From contig NZ_LFNF01000003.1 in the NCBI RefSeq assembly GCF_001045445.1, forward strand, positions 372,001 to 436,000: a DNA stretch of 64,000 bases, read 5' to 3'. The notes below the pieces were generated by a model, which was given only the letters and a program-made list of their open reading frames with translations, was not told the origin of the DNA and made no database searches. Numbering within the stretch: position 1 is the first letter of the stretch; the number at the start of each line of letters is the position of its first letter. Shown in pieces: positions 52,637-61,540 of the stretch. A program made the translations under genes and the position numbers. Source of the DNA: Chryseobacterium sp. BLS98. Lineage in GTDB: Bacteria; Bacteroidota; Bacteroidia; Flavobacteriales; Weeksellaceae.

Positions 52637-52644
52637 CAAAGATA
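52637..52644 (-). promoter_or_regulatory. -7 promoter element (TATCTTTG, minus strand) for the FkbM-flippase operon
   Basis: Reverse complement of CAAAGATA, 21 bp upstream of the ATG at 52615. It decides the start by covering the alternative TTG. Confidence 0.6.
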
Positions 52645-52823
52645 AACAAAAATGTTAAACTAATGTTAAAAAATAACAAATATAACCGTTTGATTATCAA
52701 TAGATAACTTTTGGATATTGTTTTTAAGAAAAACTGAATTCCGGCAGATTGGTAGGATGAGTACCATACGGAAGAGTTCCGCCTGAAGTGCATGTAAAGG
52801 GAAAAGATAATTTGTCGGCCCAG

Positions 52824-52880
52824 AATTCCCCTCCTGTGGAGGGGTGGCGAAAATTCAAAGAATTTTTGACGGGGTGGTTT
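52824..52880. repeat. REP-like intergenic repeat, copy 2
   Basis: Inverted copy of the 57-bp element at 11738-11794, one mismatch. The neighbouring 52897-52944 carries a TCCCACA / TGTGGGA inverted repeat. No gene in 52645-52962. Confidence 0.85.
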
Positions 52881-52962
52881 ATAACCGCACAAAAAATCCC
52901 ACAAACTGCACGGAATTCTCTCAAAATCCATACTATCTGTGGGAACTGTAAAAACAACCTAT

Positions 52963-53790
52963 TTAATTTTGGGAATATTTTGCATAAGCCTTCGCAAGCT
53001 TTTCATCATATTTGTTTTCCTTATAGCCGGCTCCGTTATAAAGTTTGGCAAATCCTGCCCAGTTTTTACTTCTCAAGTGGATCAGGCAGCCGTTTTTTTC
53101 AAGAAATTTTCCAAATGCTTTCAAATGTTCCCCTTCATTGATTTCCATCTTCGAAACAAAGTCACTTACATCAGCATATCCTAAACTTTTGGCATGATAA
53201 CCCATGATCTGGAAACTTCCCCATGAAGCGGAAGACAGTGCCGCTTCTTTGAATTCAGGATTGGCATCCAGGCTGATGGCTTCATTGAGCCGATCGTATT
53301 CTTTTACGCCGCCCTCATAATATGCCCTTGTCCATTTCGGGTAAAGGACGTTCTGGCTTTCTGAATTATAGTAAGAATTGGGATCAATGCCCCTTTTTTT
53401 AAGCTCATTCCAGAAAATATGACCTTCAAACAATATTTTTGGTTTATTATTGATCAGAAAACCTTTTCCGCTGCTTTCAATTTCATTAACTGCTTTTACA
53501 GCTGCCAATTCAAGGCTGTATTCATCTGCGAAATGGATAAGGTCGGCTTCCTGCAGGAATTTTTGAGTCTGGCTTTCGGGTCTCTCATCCTTTTCAAGAA
53601 GAACGGCCCAGGTTTTTACTCCCACAATCCCGTCTACGACCAAAGAGTTTTTTCTTTGAAAATCTTTCACGGCAGCACCCACTTCCAGAGTAAATGAATC
53701 TGAGATCTTAATGCTGTATCCAAGTTGATAAAGGATCTCACATAGGGTAAGCACTTCCGGTGCTTTTGTATAATATTTTAAAAGTTTCAT
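52963..53790 (-). CDS. N-acetylmuramidase with peptidoglycan-binding domain
   Basis: Protein of 275 residues without signal peptide. Residues 12-66 form a peptidoglycan-binding domain (LGYSIKI, FQRKNSLVVDGIVGVKTW). Residues 80-275 match the N-acetylmuramidase (DUF3380) family: AVNEIESSGKGF with the likely catalytic E103 or E105, FEGHIFW, SWGSFQIMGYHAKSLGY, WAGFAKLYNGAGY. Similar modules occur as phage endolysins, but no phage genes surround it. It is downstream of two large unknown proteins on the same strand. An 8-copy heptamer array lies 12 bp before its start. Confidence 0.88.
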   Translation of the reverse strand: MKLLKYYTKAPEVLTLCEILYQLGYSIKISDSFTLEVGAAVKDFQRKNSLVVDGIVGVKTWAVLLEKDERPESQTQKFLQEADLIHFADEYSLELAAVKAVNEIESSGKGFLINNKPKILFEGHIFWNELKKRGIDPNSYYNSESQNVLYPKWTRAYYEGGVKEYDRLNEAISLDANPEFKEAALSSASWGSFQIMGYHAKSLGYADVSDFVSKMEINEGEHLKAFGKFLEKNGCLIHLRSKNWAGFAKLYNGAGYKENKYDEKLAKAYAKYSQN

Positions 53791-53802
53791 GATAGTTTTT
53801 TT

Positions 53803-53858
<56 letters not shown>

Positions 53859-53939
53859 ATTTTTAGATAAAGTACGATGAGGTATTTTAAGTCTTAATTC
53901 TGATATCTGATGTCTTGATTCTTGGCTCTTGGCTCTTTC

Positions 53940-55850
53940 TCAATTACTAACCGGTATCTTCGGCATTCTCTCACAGATCATTCCAATCAGAAAAAAAGAT
54001 TTGAATTTCACTTCTTCCCTCTGGAGTTTATAGTCCAGATTAAGCGGCATGGAACTGTTGACACTGAAATTCTGATTTAAAACCGCATAATCATCAATTC
54101 TCAGCTCAATGCTGTATTCGCCAATTGGGATCAGTTGGCTGATGATGCCTGCTTCATTGCTTTCAATCTCAAAAATCCTGTTATTGTTGGTTCCTTTAAT
54201 GGAAATAGCACATTTGTAGATAGGTTCATTATTGACCTTATCAGAGATCCGGAACTGTACGACAGCATCTGTGGGCGGTAGCGGAACGGGCACGGGGATA
54301 GGTATTGGTGTTGGCACTGGAGTGGGCGAAGGGGTTGGAGTAGGAGTGGGAATAGTCGGAAACTTTGGACCCCATGATCCCCACGGTGCTTTAATAGGGT
54401 TGGTAGGCTGAGGAGCAGGCTGTACCGGGCTGGCTCCATGTGGAGCCGGATTGAGAGGGCTTAAATTCTTAATGTTGTTCAGAATATTTCCCATATTTGT
54501 TTTTCCTGCAAATGATGCATTTACTACAGTCTTCATGTTTTCTGCCGGTTCAGGTTCAAGTGCTGTTCTGGCAGAAAAATTATTCATTACATTGGCCTTC
54601 TGAGATTCAGCAATCATTGTTTTCTTGGCTAAATAATTCAGCTGGTCAGATTTGATTGTTTTTACATTGGTAATGGCTTTCAGGAACTTCTGGTTGTTAT
54701 TTTTATTGATAAAGACCTGCTGCTTCATGACCATTGGCCCGAAATAAACCAGCTGTTCAGTGTTGCTCACGTTAGCGCTGTTAATGGAAGGATCCAAAAT
54801 CACTTTTAGGTTTTTGATCAGGATCATTGTCTTTGGAAATGCTGGAAGCTTGAAATCGTTGGAGATGGTCAGCCCGTCCGATATTTTTTTAGGTTCTTTC
54901 CATTCAAAATAATCAGACAGCATAAAATTTTTATTGAACCAGTTCCTTTTCAAATGGACAAACGAATAATCCACTTCCACAGCCTGAATCATGCTTTCGT
55001 CATAATCTATGGATAAAATTTCTGAAGGGATATTTTCATTACCATTTTTTGCCTCGGAGTGAAGCCCTTCAAGTTCAGATCTTTCAATACGCATGCTGTT
55101 CCATCCCGATTCATTTTCCATGAAATCATATGGAATAAAATGGATGTCGTGAATGGAAGAATTGCTGATCACATCCGTTTTTTCTGCAGCTTCAAAGGTA
55201 TGTTTGGCATTTTGTGCCATGGCAAGATACAGATCGGCATCGGAAGATTTATTGATCCTTGTCAGTTCTTTTTCAATAAGATCCTTACTGCCTTTTACCT
55301 TCCATTCGGAAAAAGCCAGTTCTTTCAGATTATTTAAAGTGATAAGCCTGTCGTTCCAGTTGCTTTTTTCCTCATCAGTTTCAAGGCTGTCGAACAGAAG
55401 CAGATGATCAGTCACTTTATTTACGGTATCTTCGTGCAGTGTTCTGTATTTTTTATAAGCTTTGAACTCCTTGGTATCGCTGTTTTTGGTATCAAAAAGA
55501 ACCGTGCTTTTGGTTTCAAGGACTTTATCCAGGTTTTGCTCTAGGTCCTTCAGATTATTTTTATCCAGGATATCCCTGTAAATATCAAATAGGGAGTTAT
55601 TGGGATTCAGATCCCAGAAGTTGGGCGAAATAGGAACTGAATTCAGTTCATACGCTACATTTTGCTTTTTAATAATCGAAAGGGCTTTCTTCTGCTCATC
55701 ATTCAGTAGGCTCTGGGGTTTCAGAAGTTCCAGTTCCTCATTGTCATAAATGCGAAGGGAAGGGCATATCATCGGAAGGTCATTTTCCATTGAGCTTTGA
55801 GACATATAAATGTTCTTCAGCTTCTGGTAGACGGCTACGAAATATTTCAT
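53940..55850 (-). CDS. Large cytoplasmic-type protein with Pro/Thr linker and carboxypeptidase-regulatory-like C-terminus, unknown
   Basis: Protein of 636 residues from the ATG at 55850 (MKYFVAVYQKLKN); 16 more upstream codons are possible. No signal peptide or membrane helix at the N-terminus. Residues about 60-270 are helical and charged. The middle (about 300-370) contains VDYSFVHLKRNWFNKNFMLS, then DYFEWKEP and ILIKNLKVILD, matching a block in the protein at 56091. A linker of TP and VP repeats (about 500-535) leads to a beta-sandwich with VQFRISDKVNNEPIYKC and PIGEYSIELRIDDY. I do not recognise a functional family. Confidence 0.75.
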   Translation of the reverse strand: MKYFVAVYQKLKNIYMSQSSMENDLPMICPSLRIYDNEELELLKPQSLLNDEQKKALSIIKKQNVAYELNSVPISPNFWDLNPNNSLFDIYRDILDKNNLKDLEQNLDKVLETKSTVLFDTKNSDTKEFKAYKKYRTLHEDTVNKVTDHLLLFDSLETDEEKSNWNDRLITLNNLKELAFSEWKVKGSKDLIEKELTRINKSSDADLYLAMAQNAKHTFEAAEKTDVISNSSIHDIHFIPYDFMENESGWNSMRIERSELEGLHSEAKNGNENIPSEILSIDYDESMIQAVEVDYSFVHLKRNWFNKNFMLSDYFEWKEPKKISDGLTISNDFKLPAFPKTMILIKNLKVILDPSINSANVSNTEQLVYFGPMVMKQQVFINKNNNQKFLKAITNVKTIKSDQLNYLAKKTMIAESQKANVMNNFSARTALEPEPAENMKTVVNASFAGKTNMGNILNNIKNLSPLNPAPHGASPVQPAPQPTNPIKAPWGSWGPKFPTIPTPTPTPSPTPVPTPIPIPVPVPLPPTDAVVQFRISDKVNNEPIYKCAISIKGTNNNRIFEIESNEAGIISQLIPIGEYSIELRIDDYAVLNQNFSVNSSMPLNLDYKLQREEVKFKSFFLIGMICERMPKIPVSN

Positions 55851-55872
55851 GGTTATCGTTTTTAGTTTAGGT

Positions 55873-55907
55873 GAATAACCGGCAGAAAATATTTCCACCG
55901 GTTATTC
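55873..55907. promoter_or_regulatory. Perfect 10-bp hairpin just upstream of the 636-residue protein gene
   Basis: Arms GAATAACCGG and CCGGTTATTC with a 15-base loop, 22 bp before the ATG at 55850. There is no T run on the minus strand; it may be a leader structure or an operator. The rest of 55851-56090 shows no gene. Confidence 0.5.
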
Positions 55908-56090
55908 TTATTGAGAAGGATATAAGTAATCTAAATTCAGGTAAGTGAAATTAAGATTGAAAGATCTGGAAGTTTGAAGACCGGAGCGTGAAGCTCTAGT
56001 GGGTACTTGTTTTTTTGAATAGTTACTGCAAAATTTATACTTTCGGCTTTAAGTAACTTCTTTCTTCCGGCTTCAGACTTCTTTATCTGA

Positions 56091-57692
56091 CTACGATTTT
56101 CCGTCTGCCCATTTTTTGATTTCAGGGTTCGGGTTTGGAGACTTCGGTACGATGTGGCATTTGTAACCGATAATGTAAATTCCTTTTGAGGTCAGTTTTT
56201 TATTATCCCACTCATAGCTGGATTTTACATTCTGATTGTCGTAGCTGTAATTTCCGCCGATGACGAAAGGTCCTATTCCTACAGCACCTCCTGCCGATAT
56301 GGAATTTTTAGCATCGGTATAAGCCGAGGCGCTGTCTTTGAAATCCAGGGAAACATCTTTGGCAATAATCAGTTCTGTGATGATGGATGGCATTAGTCCT
56401 TTTCCGTTTCCATCACTGATCATGTCGCCGTTCAGCGTCTGTGGAGACTGCTCGTGAAGTTTCCAGTATTTTGATTCTATAAACTGCTGATTGAACCAGC
56501 CTCTTTCTACTTTTACCTTTCCGATTTTAAAAGAGATATTCATGCTGGAATAATCAGAGTTGATCTGGGTTTTTTCATTTTTTCCTCCTCCTTTTGCTCC
56601 AATGGAGAATAATCCCATGCTGAAACCTCCTGCAGCACTCCAGTTATGAATGGTTTTAGAATAATCATAATTAGATTTTCCCTGTGATATGGAGATTTCA
56701 GGCCAGCCTTTTGATTCTCTTAATGCATTGGCTGCTACCGGAATACATGGAGAATAGTTGGTATAATCTAAAATTCTTGTTCTCTGGCTGTTCCTGAATT
56801 CTGCCTGGATTCTTTTCTTGATCACAAGCATGTGCTTTTCCTCAATTTCGCTCAGGTAATTCTGAATTCTTTCCACAGCTTCTTTGTAGCCTAAAGATTG
56901 CCATGCCTTCAAAGCAGCATCTTCGCGCTTTTTCATGTTTTTCCCGTCAATGGATAATTTGGCCATGGCATCAGTATCCCCGTTATCAGCAGCGGTTCTG
57001 ATCTCGTTATTGGCATCCACGATGTCATAATATTTCATCTGGTACTCTACGTATTTTGCATAAGTAGGTGCTACAAACGTGTGGATCAGTTCAGGCTTGT
57101 TCAGGTCATCTACCGGGGCGTTCTCATCAAAATCAGGATTTTTTACCTTTTTTATTTTGAACAATTTGTCTCTCAGAGAGTCCAGTTTCTTTTCTACTTT
57201 TTTATCAAAATCTGTATCCACGACTACGGACCATTGTAAAAGATCCTCATATACTTTGGAAACCTTTTTTTCAGAATCAGTCATGATGGTAATGGCTCTT
57301 CCTTTTCCGTCTTCAGTAAGCGGAGGTAAATGAGAAGGTACTGAATCTACCATGGCGGCAAACTGTTCCATCTGAAGATATTTTTTGAATTTACTGTTGG
57401 ATAGGGCAGTCTGGTAGGCTTCCATATCGATTTTCGGATTTCCGTTGGCATCCAGGATAGGTTTTCCTGTTCCGTCCAGCATAGGTTTCGGAGAAGGGGC
57501 ATCCCCGAACAGGCCATTCAGTGCATAATCGAAAGTGTCTTCTGATAAGGTAATCCCTACCGGATCAAATGCTATAAAATCATCAGTTCCCAGGTATTCA
57601 GGATTTCCTCCGTTGGTTAGTGTGTCATAAACCTGCTTTAAAAGCATGCTCATTAATGAAGTTGATTTTGCTTCTTGTGTTAAAGTTGGCAT
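56091..57692 (-). CDS. Large protein with a shared Trp-rich block and Gly-rich C-terminal region, unknown
   Basis: Protein of 533 residues without signal peptide. The N-terminal 110 residues hold a D/G/N/P-rich loop (MLDGTGKPILDANGNP). The centre (about 150-310) is helical and charged. From about 340 a different region begins: SAAGGFSMGLFSIGAKGGG, then SFKIGKVKVERGWFNQQFIESKYW, ITELIIAKDVSLDF, and a C-terminal VGIGPFVIGGNYSYDNQ followed by GIYIIGYKCHIVPKSPNPNP. The VxRxWFNxxF block also occurs in the next gene product, so the two are related. Alternating small and aromatic residues near the end suggest a beta structure. I assign no function. Confidence 0.72.
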   Translation of the reverse strand: MPTLTQEAKSTSLMSMLLKQVYDTLTNGGNPEYLGTDDFIAFDPVGITLSEDTFDYALNGLFGDAPSPKPMLDGTGKPILDANGNPKIDMEAYQTALSNSKFKKYLQMEQFAAMVDSVPSHLPPLTEDGKGRAITIMTDSEKKVSKVYEDLLQWSVVVDTDFDKKVEKKLDSLRDKLFKIKKVKNPDFDENAPVDDLNKPELIHTFVAPTYAKYVEYQMKYYDIVDANNEIRTAADNGDTDAMAKLSIDGKNMKKREDAALKAWQSLGYKEAVERIQNYLSEIEEKHMLVIKKRIQAEFRNSQRTRILDYTNYSPCIPVAANALRESKGWPEISISQGKSNYDYSKTIHNWSAAGGFSMGLFSIGAKGGGKNEKTQINSDYSSMNISFKIGKVKVERGWFNQQFIESKYWKLHEQSPQTLNGDMISDGNGKGLMPSIITELIIAKDVSLDFKDSASAYTDAKNSISAGGAVGIGPFVIGGNYSYDNQNVKSSYEWDNKKLTSKGIYIIGYKCHIVPKSPNPNPEIKKWADGKS

Positions 57693-57756
57693 AATTATAA
57701 GTTTTTTTTAGTTGCTTACTCTTTATGGTTTTCAGCATCCCCGATTTTCTATGGTA

Positions 57757-57764
57757 CAAATGTA
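57757..57764 (-). promoter_or_regulatory. -7 promoter element (TACATTTG, minus strand) for the 533-residue protein
   Basis: Reverse complement of CAAATGTA, 64 bp upstream of the start; probable start of the three-gene muramidase set. Confidence 0.5.
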
Positions 57765-57990
57765 TACTGGTTTTAAAATTAATTCATCAGTGGTTTTCCT
57801 GTTTTTGAATGGGGTTTTTACTGTTTTTAATTTTATGATGCATATTTTATAAATTAAGATTGATTTTTTGCGAATAATAAAATGCATTAAGATTGAATTT
57901 TAAATATTTCGGATAGATTGGAATGTTAAAGTTTGCATATTGTTATAATTTTTTTTAAAATATTGATGTTTTGATAAAATTTTGGCAGAT

Positions 57991-58022
57991 GTTTTGATAT
58001 CGAAACAATACTTATCGATAAG
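57991..58022. promoter_or_regulatory. Adjacent palindromes upstream of the TonB-like gene
   Basis: CTTATCGATAAG (58011-58022) is a perfect 12-bp palindrome. GTTTTGATATCGAAAC (57991-58006) is a 16-bp near-palindrome. They lie 55-86 bp before the ATG at 58077 in otherwise AT-only DNA and could be operators. 57765-57990 shows no gene. Confidence 0.4.
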
Positions 58023-58076
58023 AACACACCAAACTAATAATCACTTATTTTTTAACAGTTTAAATATTTAATAGTG

Positions 58077-58919
58077 ATGAAACACCTAAATCAAAATCAG
58101 GAATTTCGTTTCAACGAAGTTCTTTTTGAGCACCGCAACAAAGAATATGGTGCTTATGTATTAAGAAATGAATCAGATAAAATACTGACCAAAGCCCTTT
58201 TTGTAGGCGTTAGTTTACTGGCTGCAATTTCAGTAACGCCGTTTGTGATTTCGGCATTACAAGGACCTAAAATTATAGATAGCATTATAGCTTGCGATTT
58301 TGGTCCCTTTGATATTAAAGATGTTGATCAGCCTGATGTTATGCCGCCGGTGGAAGTCAATTTACCTGAGGCTCAACCTGAAAAGGTCAAAACATATGAT
58401 GCAACCATTCCTGAGCCTAAAGCAACTGTAAAAACGGAAAAAGTGGTAGAAAAAATTGAAGGAGCAGTTGCCGGACCAACAAGTAATCTGGAAGGGACGA
58501 TTGCAACAACAAATTATCATCCTGTGCCACCTCAGGCAGGAACAGGGCCTGCAGTGCCTTATATTCCGCCTACACCGCCTGCAAAAGTTCCCGATAATCA
58601 TATTGCAAGCGATAACGAACTTGCTTCTGAAGCGGTATTTGCCGGAGGAATTGATGTATTCAGAAATAAGGTGATGAACAATTTTGACATTTCAGGATTT
58701 GAAGGGAATGGAGATACCATGAGAACAATTATAACTTTCGTTGTAGAGAAAGATGGAACAATTTCCGGTTTAAAGGCTAATGGTAAAGATGTTGAATTTA
58801 ATAATGAAGCGATAAGAACCATTAAGAATGTTAAAGGATTATGGAAGCCGGCTAAAAATAAGCAAGGTGAAACCGTAAGAAGTTATTTCAAATTTCCAAT
58901 CACAATGAACTTTGAATAA
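58077..58919 (+). CDS. Energy transducer TonB-like protein
   Basis: Protein of 280 residues from the ATG at 58077; GTG at 58074 is less likely. Residues 15-35 (FNEVLFEHRNKEYGAYVLRN) are the cytoplasmic lead-in typical of Bacteroidota TonB proteins. One membrane helix (about 40-62) follows, then a Pro/Val/Glu-rich periplasmic stretch with PPTPPAKVP. The C-terminal domain (about 200-280) has ITFVVEKDGTISGLKA and WKPAKNKQGETVRSYFKFPI. Such proteins couple the proton motive force to outer-membrane receptors like those at 1258 and 5597. ExbB/ExbD genes are not in the window. Confidence 0.88.
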   Translation: MKHLNQNQEFRFNEVLFEHRNKEYGAYVLRNESDKILTKALFVGVSLLAAISVTPFVISALQGPKIIDSIIACDFGPFDIKDVDQPDVMPPVEVNLPEAQPEKVKTYDATIPEPKATVKTEKVVEKIEGAVAGPTSNLEGTIATTNYHPVPPQAGTGPAVPYIPPTPPAKVPDNHIASDNELASEAVFAGGIDVFRNKVMNNFDISGFEGNGDTMRTIITFVVEKDGTISGLKANGKDVEFNNEAIRTIKNVKGLWKPAKNKQGETVRSYFKFPITMNFE

Positions 58920-58946
58920 TCGGCATAAAAACAAACCTTAAAATAG

Positions 58947-58983
58947 TTATCCACAAAGAATTTTTTTTGTGGATAATTTTTTT
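58947..58983 (+). terminator. Terminator after the TonB-like gene, containing two inverted DnaA-box-like sequences
   Basis: Perfect 11-bp stem TTATCCACAAA / TTTGTGGATAA followed by a T run. Each arm contains TTATCCACA, identical to the consensus DnaA box. Confidence 0.75.
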
Positions 58984-59060
58984 AATTGTTAAACCGTTTA
59001 TTAACAATACTTTAACTCAATTTTGGATTTCGCCACTCATCGGGAGCAAAGAAAAAAGTG

Positions 59061-59068
59061 TATTTTTG
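59061..59068 (+). promoter_or_regulatory. -7 promoter element (TATTTTTG) for the parAB operon
   Basis: Matches TAnnTTTG and lies 18 bp before the ATG at 59087, supporting that start over the longer frame from 58967. Confidence 0.65.
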
Positions 59069-59086
59069 AAACCTAAAGTTCTAATA

Positions 59087-59860
59087 ATGGCAAAAATCAT
59101 AGGTATCGCTAATCAAAAAGGAGGAGTAGGAAAAACTACTACGGCTGTAAACCTTGCAGCTGCATTGGGGGTGTTGGAAAAAAGAATATTGATCATTGAT
59201 GCTGATCCTCAGGCTAATGCAACCTCAGGTCTGGGTGTGGAAGATGTTCAGTACTCTACCTATAATCTTCTGGAGCACAGTGCAGATACAAGAACATGTA
59301 TCAAAAGAACTGCCAGCCCCAATCTGGATATCATTCCTTCTCATATTGACCTTGTAGCAGCAGAAATTGAGCTCGTGGACAAAGAAAACCGTGAGTATAT
59401 GCTGAAGAAAGCATTGGCAGAAGTGAGAAATGATTATGACTATATCATTATAGACTGTGCGCCGAGTTTAGGACTTATTACGGTAAATGCCCTTACTGCA
59501 GCAGATTCTGTGATTATCCCGATTCAGTGCGAATATTTTGCATTGGAAGGACTTGGCAAGCTTCTGAATACCATTAAAAATGTGCAGAAGATCCACAATA
59601 AAGATCTTGGTATAGAAGGGCTGCTTCTTACGATGTACGACAGTAGGTTAAGATTATCCAACCAGGTGGTGGAAGAAGTGAACTCTCACTTCCCTGACAT
59701 GGTTTTTGAAACCATCATCAGCAGAAACGTAAGGTTGAGCGAAGCACCTAGCTTCGGTGAAAGTATTCTGAATTACGATGCAGAAAGCAAAGGAGCCATT
59801 CAGTATATCCAGTTGGCTGAAGAGGTTCTATTGAAAAACGAAAATTTAGTAAAAAATTAA
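59087..59860 (+). CDS. parA: Chromosome-partitioning ATPase ParA/Soj
   Basis: Protein of 257 residues starting MAKIIGIANQ; the frame extends 40 codons upstream through the promoter, which is rejected. Deviant Walker A KGGVGKTT (residues 11-18), IIDADPQANATSG, IIDCAPSLGLIT, and VIIPIQCEYFALEGL. ParA binds DNA non-specifically and moves ParB-bound origins apart. parB follows 71 bp later. No parS-like 16-bp palindrome was spotted in the window. Confidence 0.95.
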   Translation: MAKIIGIANQKGGVGKTTTAVNLAAALGVLEKRILIIDADPQANATSGLGVEDVQYSTYNLLEHSADTRTCIKRTASPNLDIIPSHIDLVAAEIELVDKENREYMLKKALAEVRNDYDYIIIDCAPSLGLITVNALTAADSVIIPIQCEYFALEGLGKLLNTIKNVQKIHNKDLGIEGLLLTMYDSRLRLSNQVVEEVNSHFPDMVFETIISRNVRLSEAPSFGESILNYDAESKGAIQYIQLAEEVLLKNENLVKN

Positions 59861-59931
59861 TTTAATAAATAAATGCACTCATAAGTGAATGAGCACCATC
59901 ACTTATCAAACATCATTTATCAATTATATAT

Positions 59932-60822
59932 ATGAAGGACAAAAAAAGAGCTATGGGACGTGGTTTGGGCGCCATCTTGAGTGCTGAATCCAAAGCGAGT
60001 GTCAACTCCGCTACTGATGAAGGAGCAGACAAGTTTGTAGGAAACATCGTAGAGGTAGCCCTTGAAGATATTTATCCGAATCCCACCCAGCCGAGAACTT
60101 ATTTTGACGAAAAAGCGTTAAACGAACTTGCCCTGTCAATAAAAAATCTGGGGGTAATCCAGCCTATTACTCTAAGGAAAGACGGCGAGAAATTCGAAAT
60201 CATATCAGGGGAAAGACGTTACCGTGCCAGTAAAATTGCCGGTCTTCCGACAGTTCCTGCTTATATCCGTTTAGTCAATGACCAGGAGCTCCTGGAAATG
60301 GCTCTTGTTGAAAATATCCAGAGAGAAGATCTTGATGCTATTGAGATTGCTCTGACCTACCAAAGGCTTTTGGATGAGATTGGTCTTACCCAGGAAAACC
60401 TGAGCCAGAGAGTAGGAAAGGACAGAAGTACCATTACCAACTCGATCAGACTCCTGAGATTGAACCCTGATATTCAGAACGCCATCAGAAGCGGTGAAAT
60501 TTCTGCAGGACACGGTAGAGCCATCATCAGTCTTGAAAATGAAGAACACCAGCAGATCTTATTTGATCTGATTATTAAAGAAAAACTCAATGTACGTCAG
60601 GCCGAGCAGGCTGCTACAGCATTGAAGAATCCTAAATCACCGGCAGCAAAAAAAGTAAATACTGAGCTTTCCAACAACTATAAAAGAGCACAGAAAACGA
60701 TTGCTGATATTTTAGACGTAAAAGTAGAAATCAAAACCTCCGGAAACGGGAAAAAAGGTAAAATTCTCCTTGACTTCAAAAATGAAGAAGAACTGGAGTA
60801 TATTTTATCCCATATTAAATAA
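59932..60822 (+). CDS. parB: Chromosome-partitioning protein ParB/Spo0J
   Basis: Protein of 296 residues. It starts KDKKRAMGRGLGAILS, has the ParB N-terminal domain with NPTQPRTYFDEKAL and GERRYRASKIAGL (CTP-binding region), VENIQREDL, and the helix-turn-helix LSQRVGKDRSTITNSIRLLRL. A C-terminal dimerisation region follows. It binds parS sites and works with ParA. The stop codon overlaps the start of the next gene by one base (TAATG). Confidence 0.95.
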   Translation: MKDKKRAMGRGLGAILSAESKASVNSATDEGADKFVGNIVEVALEDIYPNPTQPRTYFDEKALNELALSIKNLGVIQPITLRKDGEKFEIISGERRYRASKIAGLPTVPAYIRLVNDQELLEMALVENIQREDLDAIEIALTYQRLLDEIGLTQENLSQRVGKDRSTITNSIRLLRLNPDIQNAIRSGEISAGHGRAIISLENEEHQQILFDLIIKEKLNVRQAEQAATALKNPKSPAAKKVNTELSNNYKRAQKTIADILDVKVEIKTSGNGKKGKILLDFKNEEELEYILSHIK

Positions 60823-61481
60823 TGAATAAATTATTTTTCACATTCTTTTTGTGCATTTTTGCTTTCACCTATTCGCAGGTTACTCCCGGCGATACCATTC
60901 GTGCAGAGCCTCTTCCAAAGGATAGTGTGGTCGTTACTAAAACTGTAAAACCCACAACAAAACCTGTAAAAACGGAAGCGAAGATCATTGAAGATCTTGA
61001 AAATGCAAATGGACCTACCAGAAAAACTGTTAAGCTCAATCCTACGAGAGCAGGATTGTACTCTGCCGTACTTCCTGGGTTGGGACAGTATTATAATAAA
61101 AAATACATCAAAATTCCTATTGTATGGGGAGCTGTGGGAGCCGGGATCGGATATACGATATGGAGTAACAACCAGTACAAAAAATACAGGGAATATTATG
61201 TGGCAAAACTTAACGGAACTCCTAATGAATTTGTAGACAGTCATCCCTGGCTGGATAAAAAAGCTTTCGGAAATGCCCAGGACAGATACAAAAGACAAAG
61301 AGATTACGCTATAGCCATTACAGGTCTCATTTACATTCTGAACATTGTAGATGCTGTAGTAGATGCGCATCTTTACGAAAGCCGCCACGATCCGGATCTC
61401 AGCTTCAACCCTACAGTAATTCAGGATCAGTATGGGTTTTCTACCCCTAAAACAGGTTTAAGTTTAAGTTACAGATTTTAA
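60822..61481 (+). CDS. DUF5683-domain secreted/membrane protein
   Basis: Protein of 219 residues with a signal peptide (about 1-18, ...FAFTYSQ) and a Lys/Thr/Pro-rich stretch (KTVKPTTKPVKTEAK). A DUF5683-like domain with RAGLYSAVLPGLGQYYNKKYIKIPIVWG and two hydrophobic helices (about 93-112 and 164-185) follows. The end, LSLSYRF, is aromatic, as in outer-membrane proteins. The one-base overlap with parB and the order parA-parB-DUF5683-dapB-lepB are, as far as I recall, conserved in flavobacteria. Function unknown. Confidence 0.85.
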   Translation: MNKLFFTFFLCIFAFTYSQVTPGDTIRAEPLPKDSVVVTKTVKPTTKPVKTEAKIIEDLENANGPTRKTVKLNPTRAGLYSAVLPGLGQYYNKKYIKIPIVWGAVGAGIGYTIWSNNQYKKYREYYVAKLNGTPNEFVDSHPWLDKKAFGNAQDRYKRQRDYAIAITGLIYILNIVDAVVDAHLYESRHDPDLSFNPTVIQDQYGFSTPKTGLSLSYRF

Positions 61482-61540
61482 AAAAAGAATAATACACATC
61501 ATGTGAACTGAAAGGTTCATGGATTAAAATAAAATATCAT

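Noticed and set aside
53922..53935. TTGGCTCTTGGCTC duplication as a regulatory site
   Set aside because: Only two copies of a simple 7-mer beyond a gene end; nothing supports a function.
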